This document shows positions 23,921 to 32,588 of a DNA stretch of 44,828 nt, one piece after another (position 1 is the stretch's first letter; the number at the start of each line of letters is the position of its first letter). The stretch lies in NCBI GenBank assembly GCA_017457105.1, contig JAFTIA010000025.1:1-44828 (forward strand), in the 5' to 3' direction. A program made the translations under genes and the position numbers. The notes under the pieces were generated by a model that saw nothing but the letters and a program-made list of their open reading frames with translations, was not told the DNA's origin and searched no databases. The DNA comes from Lentisphaeria bacterium (GTDB taxonomy: Bacteria > Verrucomicrobiota > Lentisphaeria > Victivallales > Victivallaceae).

Positions 23921-25618
23921 ATGGCGAATTTTCCGAAATACAAAATGCTGGACCGGGTTGTTCCAGCCAATCGGCAGTGGCCGGATAAAGTGTTGACCAA
24001 ACCCCCGGTGTGGGCAAGTGTGGATTTGCGTGACGGTAATCAGGCGTTGCCGATCCCCATGGATCCCCCCCGGAAACTGCAGTATTTTAAAATGCTGACG
24101 GAAATCGGGTTCAAAGAAATCGAAGTATCTTTCCCCTCTGCGTCGCAGGACGACTTTGCGTTTACCCGGAAATTGATCGAAGATAATCTGATCCCGGATG
24201 ATGTGAAGATCTCCGTCCTGACCCAGTCCCGGGAACATTTGATCCGCAGGACGGTGGAGTCTTTGCAGGGCGTCAAACAGGCGATCCTGCACTTGTATGT
24301 TCCCACCAGTGATCTGCACGGCAAATTTGTGCTGGGGCAGAGCCGGGATGTGCTGTTGAAGACGGCGGTGGAAGGTACCCGTATGGTGCGGGATCTGCTG
24401 GGCGAAGCCGGTTTGCTGGGCAAAGTCGGTTATGAATTTTCTCCGGAAGAATTTACGGATACGGATCCGCAGTTTGCGGTGGATATTTGTACGGCAGTCA
24501 AAGAAACGTGGGGGGCTTCCACGCCGCAGGATTTCATCCTGAATCTGCCTGCTACTGTGGAACGCCGTCCGCCGAACCAGTATGCGGATATGATCGAATG
24601 GTTCTGCGAAAATTACCGTTATATGAGCGAAACTGCCATCAGTATCCACGCTCATAACGATCAGGGCTGTGCCGTGGCTGCCAGTGAACTGGCACTGCTG
24701 GCGGGAGCCACCCGTGCGGAAGGGACGATCTTCGGTCACGGGGAACGCACCGGGAATCTGGACATCGCTGTTCTGGCATTGAATCTGGAATCCCGGGGGA
24801 TCGATACCGGGTTGAAGTTCAAAAATATGTCGGATATTGTCCGGATCGTGGAATCCAATACGGGGATCGAAGTGCATCCCCGGCATCCTTACGCCGGGCA
24901 GCTGGTTTTTACGGCTTTCTCCGGGTCGCATCAGGATGCCATCCGCAAGGGGCTGGACCGGCGGCCGGAAATCAGCGGATTTTTCGGTCAGGGCTGGAAG
25001 GTGCCGTATCTGCATCTGGATCCGGCGGATGTTGGGCGGGAATACGAGCGTTTGATCCGTATCAACAGCCAGTCCGGCAAGGGCGGGATCGTCTTTGTGC
25101 TGGAAAAGGAATTCGGCATCAATCCGCCGAAAGCCATGCACCCCGCCATCGGCCGTGTGGTGCAGGATGTGATGGATGAACAAGGCGGCGAAGTGGATTC
25201 CTCTGCACTGGAAAAGATTTTCCGGGAATCTTTTGTGAATATCTCCGGCCCTTACCGGATGAGCGAATATTCCCGTATCACCTCTTCCACCGGTGACCGG
25301 CTGGGTGTGAACTTTACGTGGCACGTCAACGGGGAACGGTATGAGTTGTACGGTCAGGGCAATGGCCCGCTGTCCGCAGTGGCCAATGCTTTGAACAACT
25401 CCAAACTGCTCCCGGAATTCACGCTGGTGGACTTTTCCGAACAGACGCTGGGGAACAGTGAACACGCTGTGGCCATGGCGTTTGTGGGGATCCGCGGCGG
25501 CGAAGGCGAACCTATGGTTTACGGCGCAGGGGAACATACCAATATTGACCGTGCGGCTGTGGCGGCACTGGTCACTGCGCTGAATTTGAGATATCGGGCG
25601 ACGCATGAGCGGGCTTAA
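23921..25618 (+). CDS. leuA: 2-isopropylmalate synthase
   Basis: A 565-residue enzyme for the first committed step of leucine synthesis: acetyl-CoA plus 2-oxoisovalerate. The ATG at 23921 follows GAAAGAGA; an upstream in-frame TTG is less likely. The HMGL-like barrel includes DLRDGNQAL and SIHAHNDQG with its metal His residues. The C-terminal LeuA_dimer allosteric domain begins at ~430. Size fits the longer type found in actinobacteria and some PVC bacteria. Its end overlaps the next gene by 14 bp. Confidence 0.95.
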   Translation: MANFPKYKMLDRVVPANRQWPDKVLTKPPVWASVDLRDGNQALPIPMDPPRKLQYFKMLTEIGFKEIEVSFPSASQDDFAFTRKLIEDNLIPDDVKISVLTQSREHLIRRTVESLQGVKQAILHLYVPTSDLHGKFVLGQSRDVLLKTAVEGTRMVRDLLGEAGLLGKVGYEFSPEEFTDTDPQFAVDICTAVKETWGASTPQDFILNLPATVERRPPNQYADMIEWFCENYRYMSETAISIHAHNDQGCAVAASELALLAGATRAEGTIFGHGERTGNLDIAVLALNLESRGIDTGLKFKNMSDIVRIVESNTGIEVHPRHPYAGQLVFTAFSGSHQDAIRKGLDRRPEISGFFGQGWKVPYLHLDPADVGREYERLIRINSQSGKGGIVFVLEKEFGINPPKAMHPAIGRVVQDVMDEQGGEVDSSALEKIFRESFVNISGPYRMSEYSRITSSTGDRLGVNFTWHVNGERYELYGQGNGPLSAVANALNNSKLLPEFTLVDFSEQTLGNSEHAVAMAFVGIRGGEGEPMVYGAGEHTNIDRAAVAALVTALNLRYRATHERA

Positions 25619-26786
25619 TGAAATCACCCGGACCCGGCTTTGGGTTTTCGGGATCATTCTGGGTGTTATCATCCTGATCCATGCGATCGTGATCGCATGT
25701 GTCACCTGGTCCGGCCGCCCCGGCGGTTCGGGCCGTCCGGCGGGTTTGCCTGCTGCCAAAGAGCAGACAAGCCCGGCTCAACCCCTTTCTGCATCCGGTG
25801 CAGCTGTGCAGCAAAAGACTGCGCAGCTGCCGCCTCCTGCTGTTGCGGGGCGTTACCGCAACCCTGTAAAGACTTCTTGGTTCGGCAAACCTTTTTCTTT
25901 TCGTACAGCCGTGCGGGGCAATCTGCCCAAAATGCCCCACGGCAGACTTGCCCGGTCCGGATTCCTGGTGGATTTAACGACCCGCAATGTCTTGTGGTGC
26001 AAAGATGAACGACGGTCGGTCCCCGTGGCGTCCATGGCGAAAATGATGACCTTGCTGACCGCGTTTGAAACTCTGGAAAAAACACCTGCATGGTCTTTGG
26101 ATATGCCGGTACAGATCTCCCGTGCAACGGCCCGTGCGGCAAGGGAGGGGATCATCTGGCTGGATGCGCGGGAAACGCTGCCTTTGCGGGATTTGATGAA
26201 GGCGGCGGCGATCAAGAGTGCCAATGATGCGGCGTATCAGATCGCAGAAGTTGCCGGGAACGGCAGTGTGGACAATTTTATTGCACAGATGAACCGCCGG
26301 GCGGCAAGTTTGCAGATGCCCGGTACCCGGTTTATGAATCCCCACGGTCTGCCGAATCGTGACGGCAGTCATTCTGTAAGTTCTGCAATGGGGATGGTGA
26401 TTTTGGGTGAACGTCTGCTTGAGTATCCGGACTTGATGGAATGGGTCGGAACTCAACGGACTTTTATCGAGCGGCCCATGGTCAAGGGCGGCAAAACAGA
26501 GTTGCGCAATACCAACCGTTTGGTTGTCCCCCGGTATCCGGGGGTGGACGGGATGAAAACCGGGTACACCCGGGCGGCGGGATTCTGCCTGACCTTTTCG
26601 GCAGTGCGGGACGGTCGCCGTCTGATGGGGTGTGTTACCGGTTTCCCCACCGCAAAGGAGCGGGATATTTTTGCCCGCCGTTTGCTGGATTGGGGCTTTT
26701 TGCGGGCGGCTGAGATCGCGGCGGGAAAAACGGCCCCGCCGTCTGCTTCAGCCGTTACGGCACCTGTTCAGCGGAAGAAAAGATAA
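25605..26786 (+). CDS. D-alanyl-D-alanine carboxypeptidase (PBP5/6 type, S11 family)
   Basis: A 393-residue cell-wall enzyme that trims the terminal D-Ala from peptidoglycan stem peptides. Residues 11-33 are a single hydrophobic N-terminal anchor, followed by a Pro/Ala/Gln-rich linker to ~110. The three active-site motifs are present: Ser143-M-A-Lys146, Ser205-A-Asn207 and Lys318-T-Gly320. Unlike PBP5 there is no clear C-terminal amphipathic anchor, so the N-terminal helix probably holds it in the membrane. Its start lies inside leuA, showing coupling. Confidence 0.92.
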   Translation: MSGLNEITRTRLWVFGIILGVIILIHAIVIACVTWSGRPGGSGRPAGLPAAKEQTSPAQPLSASGAAVQQKTAQLPPPAVAGRYRNPVKTSWFGKPFSFRTAVRGNLPKMPHGRLARSGFLVDLTTRNVLWCKDERRSVPVASMAKMMTLLTAFETLEKTPAWSLDMPVQISRATARAAREGIIWLDARETLPLRDLMKAAAIKSANDAAYQIAEVAGNGSVDNFIAQMNRRAASLQMPGTRFMNPHGLPNRDGSHSVSSAMGMVILGERLLEYPDLMEWVGTQRTFIERPMVKGGKTELRNTNRLVVPRYPGVDGMKTGYTRAAGFCLTFSAVRDGRRLMGCVTGFPTAKERDIFARRLLDWGFLRAAEIAAGKTAPPSASAVTAPVQRKKR

Positions 26787-26817
26787 AAATCCCTCAAAGA
26801 TAAGGAGTTGATCCAGT

Positions 26818-29070
26818 ATGCCGAATGTTTTGATTTATGCGTTGATTGCATTGGCAATTATATTGCTTCTGCAGCCCTTTTTTCTGTTGCGGATTTTGAA
26901 GTTTGTCTGCCGCATAACCTTTTTCCGGATCCGTGTTGACGGCGTTGGGGAGATCCCTGCCAGCGGTCCGGCGCTTCTGGTGGCGAACCATGTGGCGTTT
27001 TTTGACTCGCTGATGATCCTTGCCGCCACCTGGCGGCGGGTGCATTTTATGATGCACGAAGACTTTTTCCGTCCGTGGCCCCTGCGTTTGATCCTGCGCT
27101 ATCTGGGGGTGGTGCGTGTGCCTTCCATGCGGAACAAGCAGGAAGTCGGGAAGTTTCTGGAAGAGGTCCGCGGCCTTTTGCGGGCGGGGAACGTGGTTTG
27201 CGTTTATCCCGAAGGCGGTGTTTCTGATAACGGTCTTTTGCGGGAATTCCATTCCGGTATCCGGACCATGCTGCCGGAAGACCGGGTGGTTCCGGTGATC
27301 CCCATCCGTCTGGGGATGTTGTGGGGCCGTCTTTTTGCTCCGCTGAACGGGAAGTTGAAATTTTTGCCTCCCCGCCGTCTGCCGATCATGGTTTCCATCA
27401 CTATCGGCAAGCCGGTTTCTCCCGATTTGAAGGGGTTCCAGCTCCGGCAGATCATCTCCGAAATGGGGGCGGATTCGGAAATGAAAGCGTTCCCCGGGGA
27501 ATTGCCGCTTCATTCTGAATATCTGCGCCGTGCCAAGCGGCATCCTTTCAGTTGTACTTTCAAAGACTTCGGCAGTGCGGAATTGAGCAACTTTGCCATG
27601 CTGGTCCGCGGGCTGATCTTCTCCCGCAAGATCCGTGAACTGGACAAAAATCCGGCGGGCAGTTATGTGGGGATCCTGCTGCCCAACTGTACGGCGCAGG
27701 TGGCGGCGATCCTGGGGGTGATGTATGCGGACCGTTCTCCGGCGATTTTGAACTACACTGCCGGGACGGCAGCTCTCCAGCAGGCCATTGCCAAGTCCAA
27801 GACCAAACTGGTTCTTACCAGCCGAAAATTTCTGGAAAAGATCAAGCTGGACGAACTGCCGGAAATGGTGTTTCTGGAAGATGTGGTTCCCACGGTTTCC
27901 CCGTGGGAAAAACGGAAGACCATTTTGCAGGCGTTGCTTCTGCCCTGGCGGCTTCTGCTGCGGCTGTATTCTCCGGATTCCCGTTATGACCTGTACCGTC
28001 CGGCCGTTCTGCTGTTCTCCAGCGGTTCCACCGGCAAGCCGAAGGGGGTTGCGCTGACCCACCGGAATATCAACTGCGATATTTTTGCTTTCTGGCGTGT
28101 GATCAATTGGAGCATTGAGGACAAGGTCATCGGCAGTCTGCCGCTGTTCCACGCATTCGGGTTCACCGTCTGCTTTGCCTTCCCGGCGCTTTCCGGAACC
28201 AAGTCTGTTTTCCTGATGAACATTCTGGATGCGACGCAGGCATTGAAGTTGATCGAAGAAGAAAAGATCACCCTGATGATCACTACGCCGACCTTCCTGC
28301 AGAACTACATGCGGCGCGTGAAGGATGGGCAGCTGAAATCTCTGCGTCTGGTCATTACCGGGGCGGAAAAGCTCCGCAGTGACATCGTCCGTGACTTCTC
28401 CAAACTTACCAGTATGCAGATCGTGGAAGGGTACGGCTGTACGGAATTGAGCCCCATCGTATCCGTCAATCTGGCGAGTTCCTTCCTTGCTCTGGGGAAA
28501 CTGGCCGGCAAGCCGGACAGCATCGGTGCCTCCATGCCGGGGATCCATGTGAAGATCGTGGATCCGGAAACGGGCGTGGAACTGCCTCCGTACCACTCCG
28601 GTATGCTGATGGTCAAGGGCGGCAATGTGATGAATGGTTATCTGGACGATCTGGAAAATACGGCGGAAGTCATCCGGGACGGTTTCTATCGTACCGGCGA
28701 CATTGCTTCCATGAGTCCGGATGGGTACATCACCATTACCGGCCGTCTTTCCCGGTTCAGCAAGATCGGCGGGGAAATGGTTCCTCACGAATTGGTGGAA
28801 CGCACCATTTCTGAATATCTGGAATGTGAAGGCCGTGCCGTGGCAGTTACCGGCAAGCCGGATCCCAAGCGCGGCGAAAAACTCATCGTGTTCCACACGG
28901 TGGAAAATCTGGATCCTGAAAAATTGATCGACGGTTTGCGGGAAAAGGAACTGCCGAACCTGTGGATCCCCAAACCGGAAAACTTTGTCAAACTGGAAAC
29001 TCTGCCCTTGCTGGGCAGCGGTAAATTGGATTTGCAGCACCTGAAAAAATTGGTGGAAGAACTGCCGTAA
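26818..29070 (+). CDS. Fused acyltransferase / acyl-CoA (ACP) synthetase (Aas-like, no MFS domain)
   Basis: A 750-residue bifunctional phospholipid enzyme. ATAAGGAG precedes the start. Residues 1-25 are hydrophobic. The PlsC-type acyltransferase is at ~35-215: NHVAFFDS carries the NHx4D-like motif and YPEGGVSDNG the glycerol-phosphate site. The AMP-binding ligase is at ~240-750: LLFSSGSTGKPKG is the P-loop, GYGCTELSP and YRTGDIASM follow, and a Lys near the end sits in LLGSGKLDL. E. coli Aas has the same two activities and Bdellovibrio-type forms add a transporter; here the transporter is absent. It likely reacylates lysophospholipids with scavenged fatty acids. Confidence 0.88.
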   Translation: MPNVLIYALIALAIILLLQPFFLLRILKFVCRITFFRIRVDGVGEIPASGPALLVANHVAFFDSLMILAATWRRVHFMMHEDFFRPWPLRLILRYLGVVRVPSMRNKQEVGKFLEEVRGLLRAGNVVCVYPEGGVSDNGLLREFHSGIRTMLPEDRVVPVIPIRLGMLWGRLFAPLNGKLKFLPPRRLPIMVSITIGKPVSPDLKGFQLRQIISEMGADSEMKAFPGELPLHSEYLRRAKRHPFSCTFKDFGSAELSNFAMLVRGLIFSRKIRELDKNPAGSYVGILLPNCTAQVAAILGVMYADRSPAILNYTAGTAALQQAIAKSKTKLVLTSRKFLEKIKLDELPEMVFLEDVVPTVSPWEKRKTILQALLLPWRLLLRLYSPDSRYDLYRPAVLLFSSGSTGKPKGVALTHRNINCDIFAFWRVINWSIEDKVIGSLPLFHAFGFTVCFAFPALSGTKSVFLMNILDATQALKLIEEEKITLMITTPTFLQNYMRRVKDGQLKSLRLVITGAEKLRSDIVRDFSKLTSMQIVEGYGCTELSPIVSVNLASSFLALGKLAGKPDSIGASMPGIHVKIVDPETGVELPPYHSGMLMVKGGNVMNGYLDDLENTAEVIRDGFYRTGDIASMSPDGYITITGRLSRFSKIGGEMVPHELVERTISEYLECEGRAVAVTGKPDPKRGEKLIVFHTVENLDPEKLIDGLREKELPNLWIPKPENFVKLETLPLLGSGKLDLQHLKKLVEELP

Positions 29071-29087
29071 TCAGGGAGAGTTGACAA

Positions 29088-30008
29088 ATGGTTGATTTGA
29101 GTTGTGATTTGGGGCTTTTCAAACTGAAAAACCCGGTGATGACCGCTTCCGGGACTTTCGGGTACGGCAAAGAATATCACGAGTATTTTGATATTTCCCG
29201 TCTGGGTGCGGTGGTGGTAAAGGGGATCCGTATGGAACCCTCGCACGGCAATCCCACGCCCCGCATTGCGGAAACGGCAGGGGGGATGCTGAATGCCATC
29301 GGTCTTCAGGGACCGGGGGTGGAAAAGTTTCTCCATGGCGAGGATTACATGCCTTTTCTGCGGAGCACCGGTGCTACTGTTATTGTGAATATCTGGGGGA
29401 AAACGCTGGAGGAATACGGCGAAGTCGCGGCGCGGCTGGATGCGGAATCGGACGGGATCACTGCATTGGAAATCAATATTTCCTGCCCCAATGTCAAGCA
29501 CGGCGGTGCCGCATTCGGGACGGATATCAAGCTTGCTTCCGAAGTGGTGTCTCTTGTCCGGAAATCCACGAAACTGCCTCTTATTACCAAATTGAGCCCC
29601 AATGTGGGGAATATTGCTGACTTTGCCCGGGCGGTGGAAGCTGCCGGGAGCGATATGGTGTCGCTGATCAACACCTTTACCGGGATGGCGATCGATGTGG
29701 AGACCCGCCGTCCCCGTCTGGCAAACCTGACCGGCGGCTTGAGCGGCCCGGCAGTCAAGCCGGTGGCGGTTCGTATGGTTTATGATGTCAGCCATGCCGT
29801 CAGGATCCCGGTGATCGGGATGGGCGGTATCTGCAATGGTTTGGATGCGGTGGAGTTTATGCTTGCCGGGGCCAGTGCCGTTGCGGTTGGGACGGCAACA
29901 TTTGTGGATCCCATGGCATCCATCCGGGTGATCGAAGGGATCGGAGAATATATGGAGCGTCACCACATTTCCGCCGTGTCTGAACTGGTCGGCGGCATGA
30001 TCCGTTAA
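29088..30008 (+). CDS. pyrD: Dihydroorotate dehydrogenase, class 1B
   Basis: A 306-residue flavin enzyme for the fourth step of pyrimidine synthesis. The FMN/orotate residues are in MTASGTFGYG, LNAIGLQGPG and ITKLSPNVG. Cys133 in NISCPNVKHGG is the catalytic base, which marks class 1 rather than class 2 (Ser). The sequence is nearest to the NAD-linked 1B group, which normally works with the Fe-S/FAD protein PyrK; no pyrK lies nearby. It is 17 bp after the acyl synthetase gene and 41 bp before purT. Confidence 0.94.
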   Translation: MVDLSCDLGLFKLKNPVMTASGTFGYGKEYHEYFDISRLGAVVVKGIRMEPSHGNPTPRIAETAGGMLNAIGLQGPGVEKFLHGEDYMPFLRSTGATVIVNIWGKTLEEYGEVAARLDAESDGITALEINISCPNVKHGGAAFGTDIKLASEVVSLVRKSTKLPLITKLSPNVGNIADFARAVEAAGSDMVSLINTFTGMAIDVETRRPRLANLTGGLSGPAVKPVAVRMVYDVSHAVRIPVIGMGGICNGLDAVEFMLAGASAVAVGTATFVDPMASIRVIEGIGEYMERHHISAVSELVGGMIR

Positions 30009-30049
30009 CAGTGTACTTAGATGATATAAAAAATTGAAAGGAAGTTTCC

Positions 30050-31237
30050 ATGGGAGTTAAACTTGGCAGTGCGTTGTCTCCGTGTGCAACAAAAGTATTG
30101 TTCTGCGGTGCCGGTGAATTGGGTAAGGAAGTGGCAATCGCCATGCAGCGTCTGGGGGTGGAAGTGGTGGCGGTGGACCGTTACGCCAATGCCCCCGGGA
30201 TGCAGGTGGCTCACCGGGCCCATGTGATCTCCATGCTGGATGGCGAGGCTCTCCGGAAAGTCATTGAACTGGAAAAGCCCGATTACATCGTCCCCGAAGT
30301 GGAAGCCATTGCCACGGATACACTGGTGGAACTGGAAAAAGAAGGGTTTACCGTGATCCCCACGGCCCGGGCGACCCGTTTGACCATGAACCGTGAAGGC
30401 ATCCGCCGTCTGGCTGCCGAAGAATTGGGGATCGAAACCTCTCCCTACCGTTTTGCTTCCGACCGTGCGGAATTTGATGCGGCAGTAAAGGAAATCGGTA
30501 TCCCCTGTGTGGTCAAGCCCATTATGTCCTCTTCCGGTCATGGTCAGAGCACCATCAAGACGGAAGCCGATATCGACGAAGCATGGCGCAATGCACAGGA
30601 AGGCGGCCGTGCCGGTGCCGGGAAGGTGATCGTGGAAGGTTTTGTGGATTTTGATTACGAAATCACCCAGCTGACGGTCCGTCATGCGGGCGGGACCTCT
30701 TTCCTGGAACCGGTGGGGCATCATCAGGTCGGCGGGGACTATCAGGAATCCTGGCAGCCCCAGCCCATGAGTGCCAAAGCTATGGAAGAGGCCCGGCGCA
30801 TTGCCGGGCTGGTGACCGGGGCTCTGGGCGGCCGGGGGATTTTCGGCGTGGAACTTTTCATCAAGGGGGATAAGGTTCTCTTCAGTGAAGTCAGTCCCCG
30901 GCCCCATGATACCGGGATGGTGACCATGATTTCCCAGGATCTTTCCCAGTTTGACCTTCATGCCCGCGCGATTCTGGGTCTGCCGATCCCGAACATTGCG
31001 TTCCACGGCCCCTCTGCTTCCAAAGCGATCGTGGCAGACGGAACGTCTTGCAGCATTGCCTTTGAAGGGGTGGAGGAAGCGTTGACGGAACCCAATACCA
31101 ACATCCGTCTTTTCGGCAAGCCGGAAATCAAGGGGCATCGCCGTCTGGGGGTGCTGCTTGCCCGCGGCAAGGATGTGGAAGAGGCCAAGGAAAAGGTCTT
31201 CCGTATGCGCGAAAAGGTGAAGGTTGTCCTGAACTGA
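30050..31237 (+). CDS. purT: Formate-dependent phosphoribosylglycinamide formyltransferase
   Basis: A 395-residue ATP-grasp enzyme that formylates GAR using formate and ATP in purine synthesis. AAAGGAAG precedes the start. The N-terminal preATP-grasp contains [18 protein letters not shown], the ATP-grasp includes [16 protein letters not shown], and [14 protein letters not shown] binds magnesium. Use of PurT means formate serves as the one-carbon donor for this step. Full length and typical. Confidence 0.96.
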   Translation: MGVKLGSALSPCATKVLFCGAGELGKEVAIAMQRLGVEVVAVDRYANAPGMQVAHRAHVISMLDGEALRKVIELEKPDYIVPEVEAIATDTLVELEKEGFTVIPTARATRLTMNREGIRRLAAEELGIETSPYRFASDRAEFDAAVKEIGIPCVVKPIMSSSGHGQSTIKTEADIDEAWRNAQEGGRAGAGKVIVEGFVDFDYEITQLTVRHAGGTSFLEPVGHHQVGGDYQESWQPQPMSAKAMEEARRIAGLVTGALGGRGIFGVELFIKGDKVLFSEVSPRPHDTGMVTMISQDLSQFDLHARAILGLPIPNIAFHGPSASKAIVADGTSCSIAFEGVEEALTEPNTNIRLFGKPEIKGHRRLGVLLARGKDVEEAKEKVFRMREKVKVVLN

Positions 31238-31250
31238 TTATTTTACGATC

Positions 31251-32012
31251 GTGAACGTCTGGTCTTTGAGCCGGGAAAAGATGTTTGCGGAATGTCCGCA
31301 TTCGCTGTATCTTTACCGTACAGCGTGTGTGGACGGGGCGCACCCGGACGCCCCTGTCTGGCTCCGGCGGCAATATGAATGCTGCCGGATGCAGACGGCT
31401 TATTACTATGCCCGCACTGCAGTTGGTTCTGCGTTGCGGGAATTTTTTTATTACCGGAGTACGGACAATGTGGTGGGGCATGTCCTCCGGCAGTTGAACC
31501 GGGACCGGTATGCCGCAGGGCGGGGCGAGGCCCCTGCCGGGACGGGATTTCTGCGGGTGCTGGATCCGGAAAATGCAGAAGGGGAAGTCCGGGCTCTGCT
31601 GGCAAATCCCTTTCTGCCGGAATTGCTGGCGATTCTGCGGAAAGTCCGGCCCATTGACCGGATCATGATCAAACTCCCTGTAATGACTTCTCTGGCCGAT
31701 CTGACTTTGTGTGCCGCCCCGGTTCTGGCGTACAGAACAGAGGGAAAGTGCCGTTTTCTCACCTTTGAGGACCACGCCTCCATCGATACCGTATTGAGCC
31801 GTTATGCCCTTGTGGATCTGCGCCTGGTACCGGAACGGGTGGAATTCCTGCGTTATGACGGAACAGTGAAGCCGGCTCTCCGGCTGGATTTCAGTGCGGA
31901 ACTGGATCATATTGTGTACTCTGCCCGGCGGATGTATGGGGAAGAGCACCCCCGCACAGGGGACAGGTCCGTCTGTCAGCGGTGCCGGTTCCGTTTTTGT
32001 TGCGGAGATTGA
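31251..32012 (+). CDS. Degenerate RecB/Cas4/AddB-like protein with Fe-S cysteines
   Basis: A 253-residue protein. The GTG at 31251 has no good ribosome site, but the N-terminal motif SREKMFAECPHSLYLYR fits the start of the RecB-like PD-(D/E)XK nuclease family. Cys15 and Cys242-x2-Cys245-x5-Cys251 exactly reproduce the spacing of the [4Fe-4S] ligands in Cas4 and AddB. The catalytic core appears lost: SLADLTL still has an Asp, but the next strand reads FLTFEDHAS where active enzymes have D-x-K. It is therefore probably a non-nuclease structural or regulatory relative. No CRISPR array or cas genes are in the window. It ends the larB operon. Confidence 0.6.
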   Translation: MNVWSLSREKMFAECPHSLYLYRTACVDGAHPDAPVWLRRQYECCRMQTAYYYARTAVGSALREFFYYRSTDNVVGHVLRQLNRDRYAAGRGEAPAGTGFLRVLDPENAEGEVRALLANPFLPELLAILRKVRPIDRIMIKLPVMTSLADLTLCAAPVLAYRTEGKCRFLTFEDHASIDTVLSRYALVDLRLVPERVEFLRYDGTVKPALRLDFSAELDHIVYSARRMYGEEHPRTGDRSVCQRCRFRFCCGD

Positions 32013-32034
32013 TTAAAGTTTATGGCAAAAGTGC

Positions 32035-32063
32035 TTTACATTTGACGGGTTTGGATGTATATT
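32035..32063 (+). promoter_or_regulatory. Promoter of the ywlE-like/rpiB-glyA operon
   Basis: TTTACA (32035-32040), 17-bp spacer, TATATT (32058-32063). It lies just after the previous stop codon and about 33 bp before the start at 32096. Confidence 0.65.
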
Positions 32064-32095
32064 ATAGGGCGTGTTTCAGCAGACCGGAGGAGGCG

Positions 32096-32554
32096 ATGAA
32101 AGTTCTGTTTATTTGTACCGGCAATACCTGCCGCAGTCCTATGGCGGAAGCCTATGTGCGGAGCCGGCTGGAGGCTGCGGGATTGTGGGAAACGGAAGTT
32201 GCTTCTGCCGGGATTTGTGCCTGTGACGGGGCCCGGGCTTCTGCCGGGGCGCAGGCTGTGATCCGGAGCGTCGGCGGGGATCTTTCCCGATTCCGCAGCA
32301 GCTCGCTTACATTTCAGCTTTTGAACGAGGCGGATCATATTGTCTGTATGGGGTCTTCCCACCGGCGGGCGGTGCTGGAAATCGTGCCGGAATACGCCGG
32401 AAAGACCTGCTGTCTTCTGCCGGACGGCGATGTGCCGGATCCGTATGGCGGAGATGAAGCTGTTTACCGGGAGGTCTTTGAGGTGATGCGTCCGGGGCTG
32501 GATGCGTGGGCCGCAAGAATTGCCGGGCAGGAAATAAAAAATAAAGAGATTTAA
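32096..32554 (+). CDS. Low-molecular-weight protein phosphatase, YwlE-like (possible protein-arginine phosphatase)
   Basis: A 152-residue LMW-PTP fold enzyme. The ATG at 32096 has CGGAGGAG upstream. The P-loop CTGNTCRS holds Cys7 and Arg13, and the general acid Asp is in DVPDPYGG. Thr11 in the loop, instead of the bulky residue of tyrosine phosphatases, is the known determinant of arginine-phosphate specificity in Bacillus YwlE. The next gene encodes RpiB-GlyA, as ywlE is followed by rpiB and glyA in Bacillus. No McsB kinase is in the window. A tyrosine phosphatase or arsenate reductase role cannot be ruled out. Confidence 0.85.
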   Translation: MKVLFICTGNTCRSPMAEAYVRSRLEAAGLWETEVASAGICACDGARASAGAQAVIRSVGGDLSRFRSSSLTFQLLNEADHIVCMGSSHRRAVLEIVPEYAGKTCCLLPDGDVPDPYGGDEAVYREVFEVMRPGLDAWAARIAGQEIKNKEI

Positions 32555-32588
32555 CTATATATCAATCCATTATTTTACAGGAGTCATT

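Noticed and set aside
31251..32012. Cas4 as part of a CRISPR-Cas system
   Set aside because: There is no CRISPR array or other cas gene in the window and the nuclease residues look lost.
32096..32554. Arsenate reductase
   Set aside because: The resolving cysteines and ars neighbours are missing; gene order and Thr11 favour a YwlE-like phosphatase.
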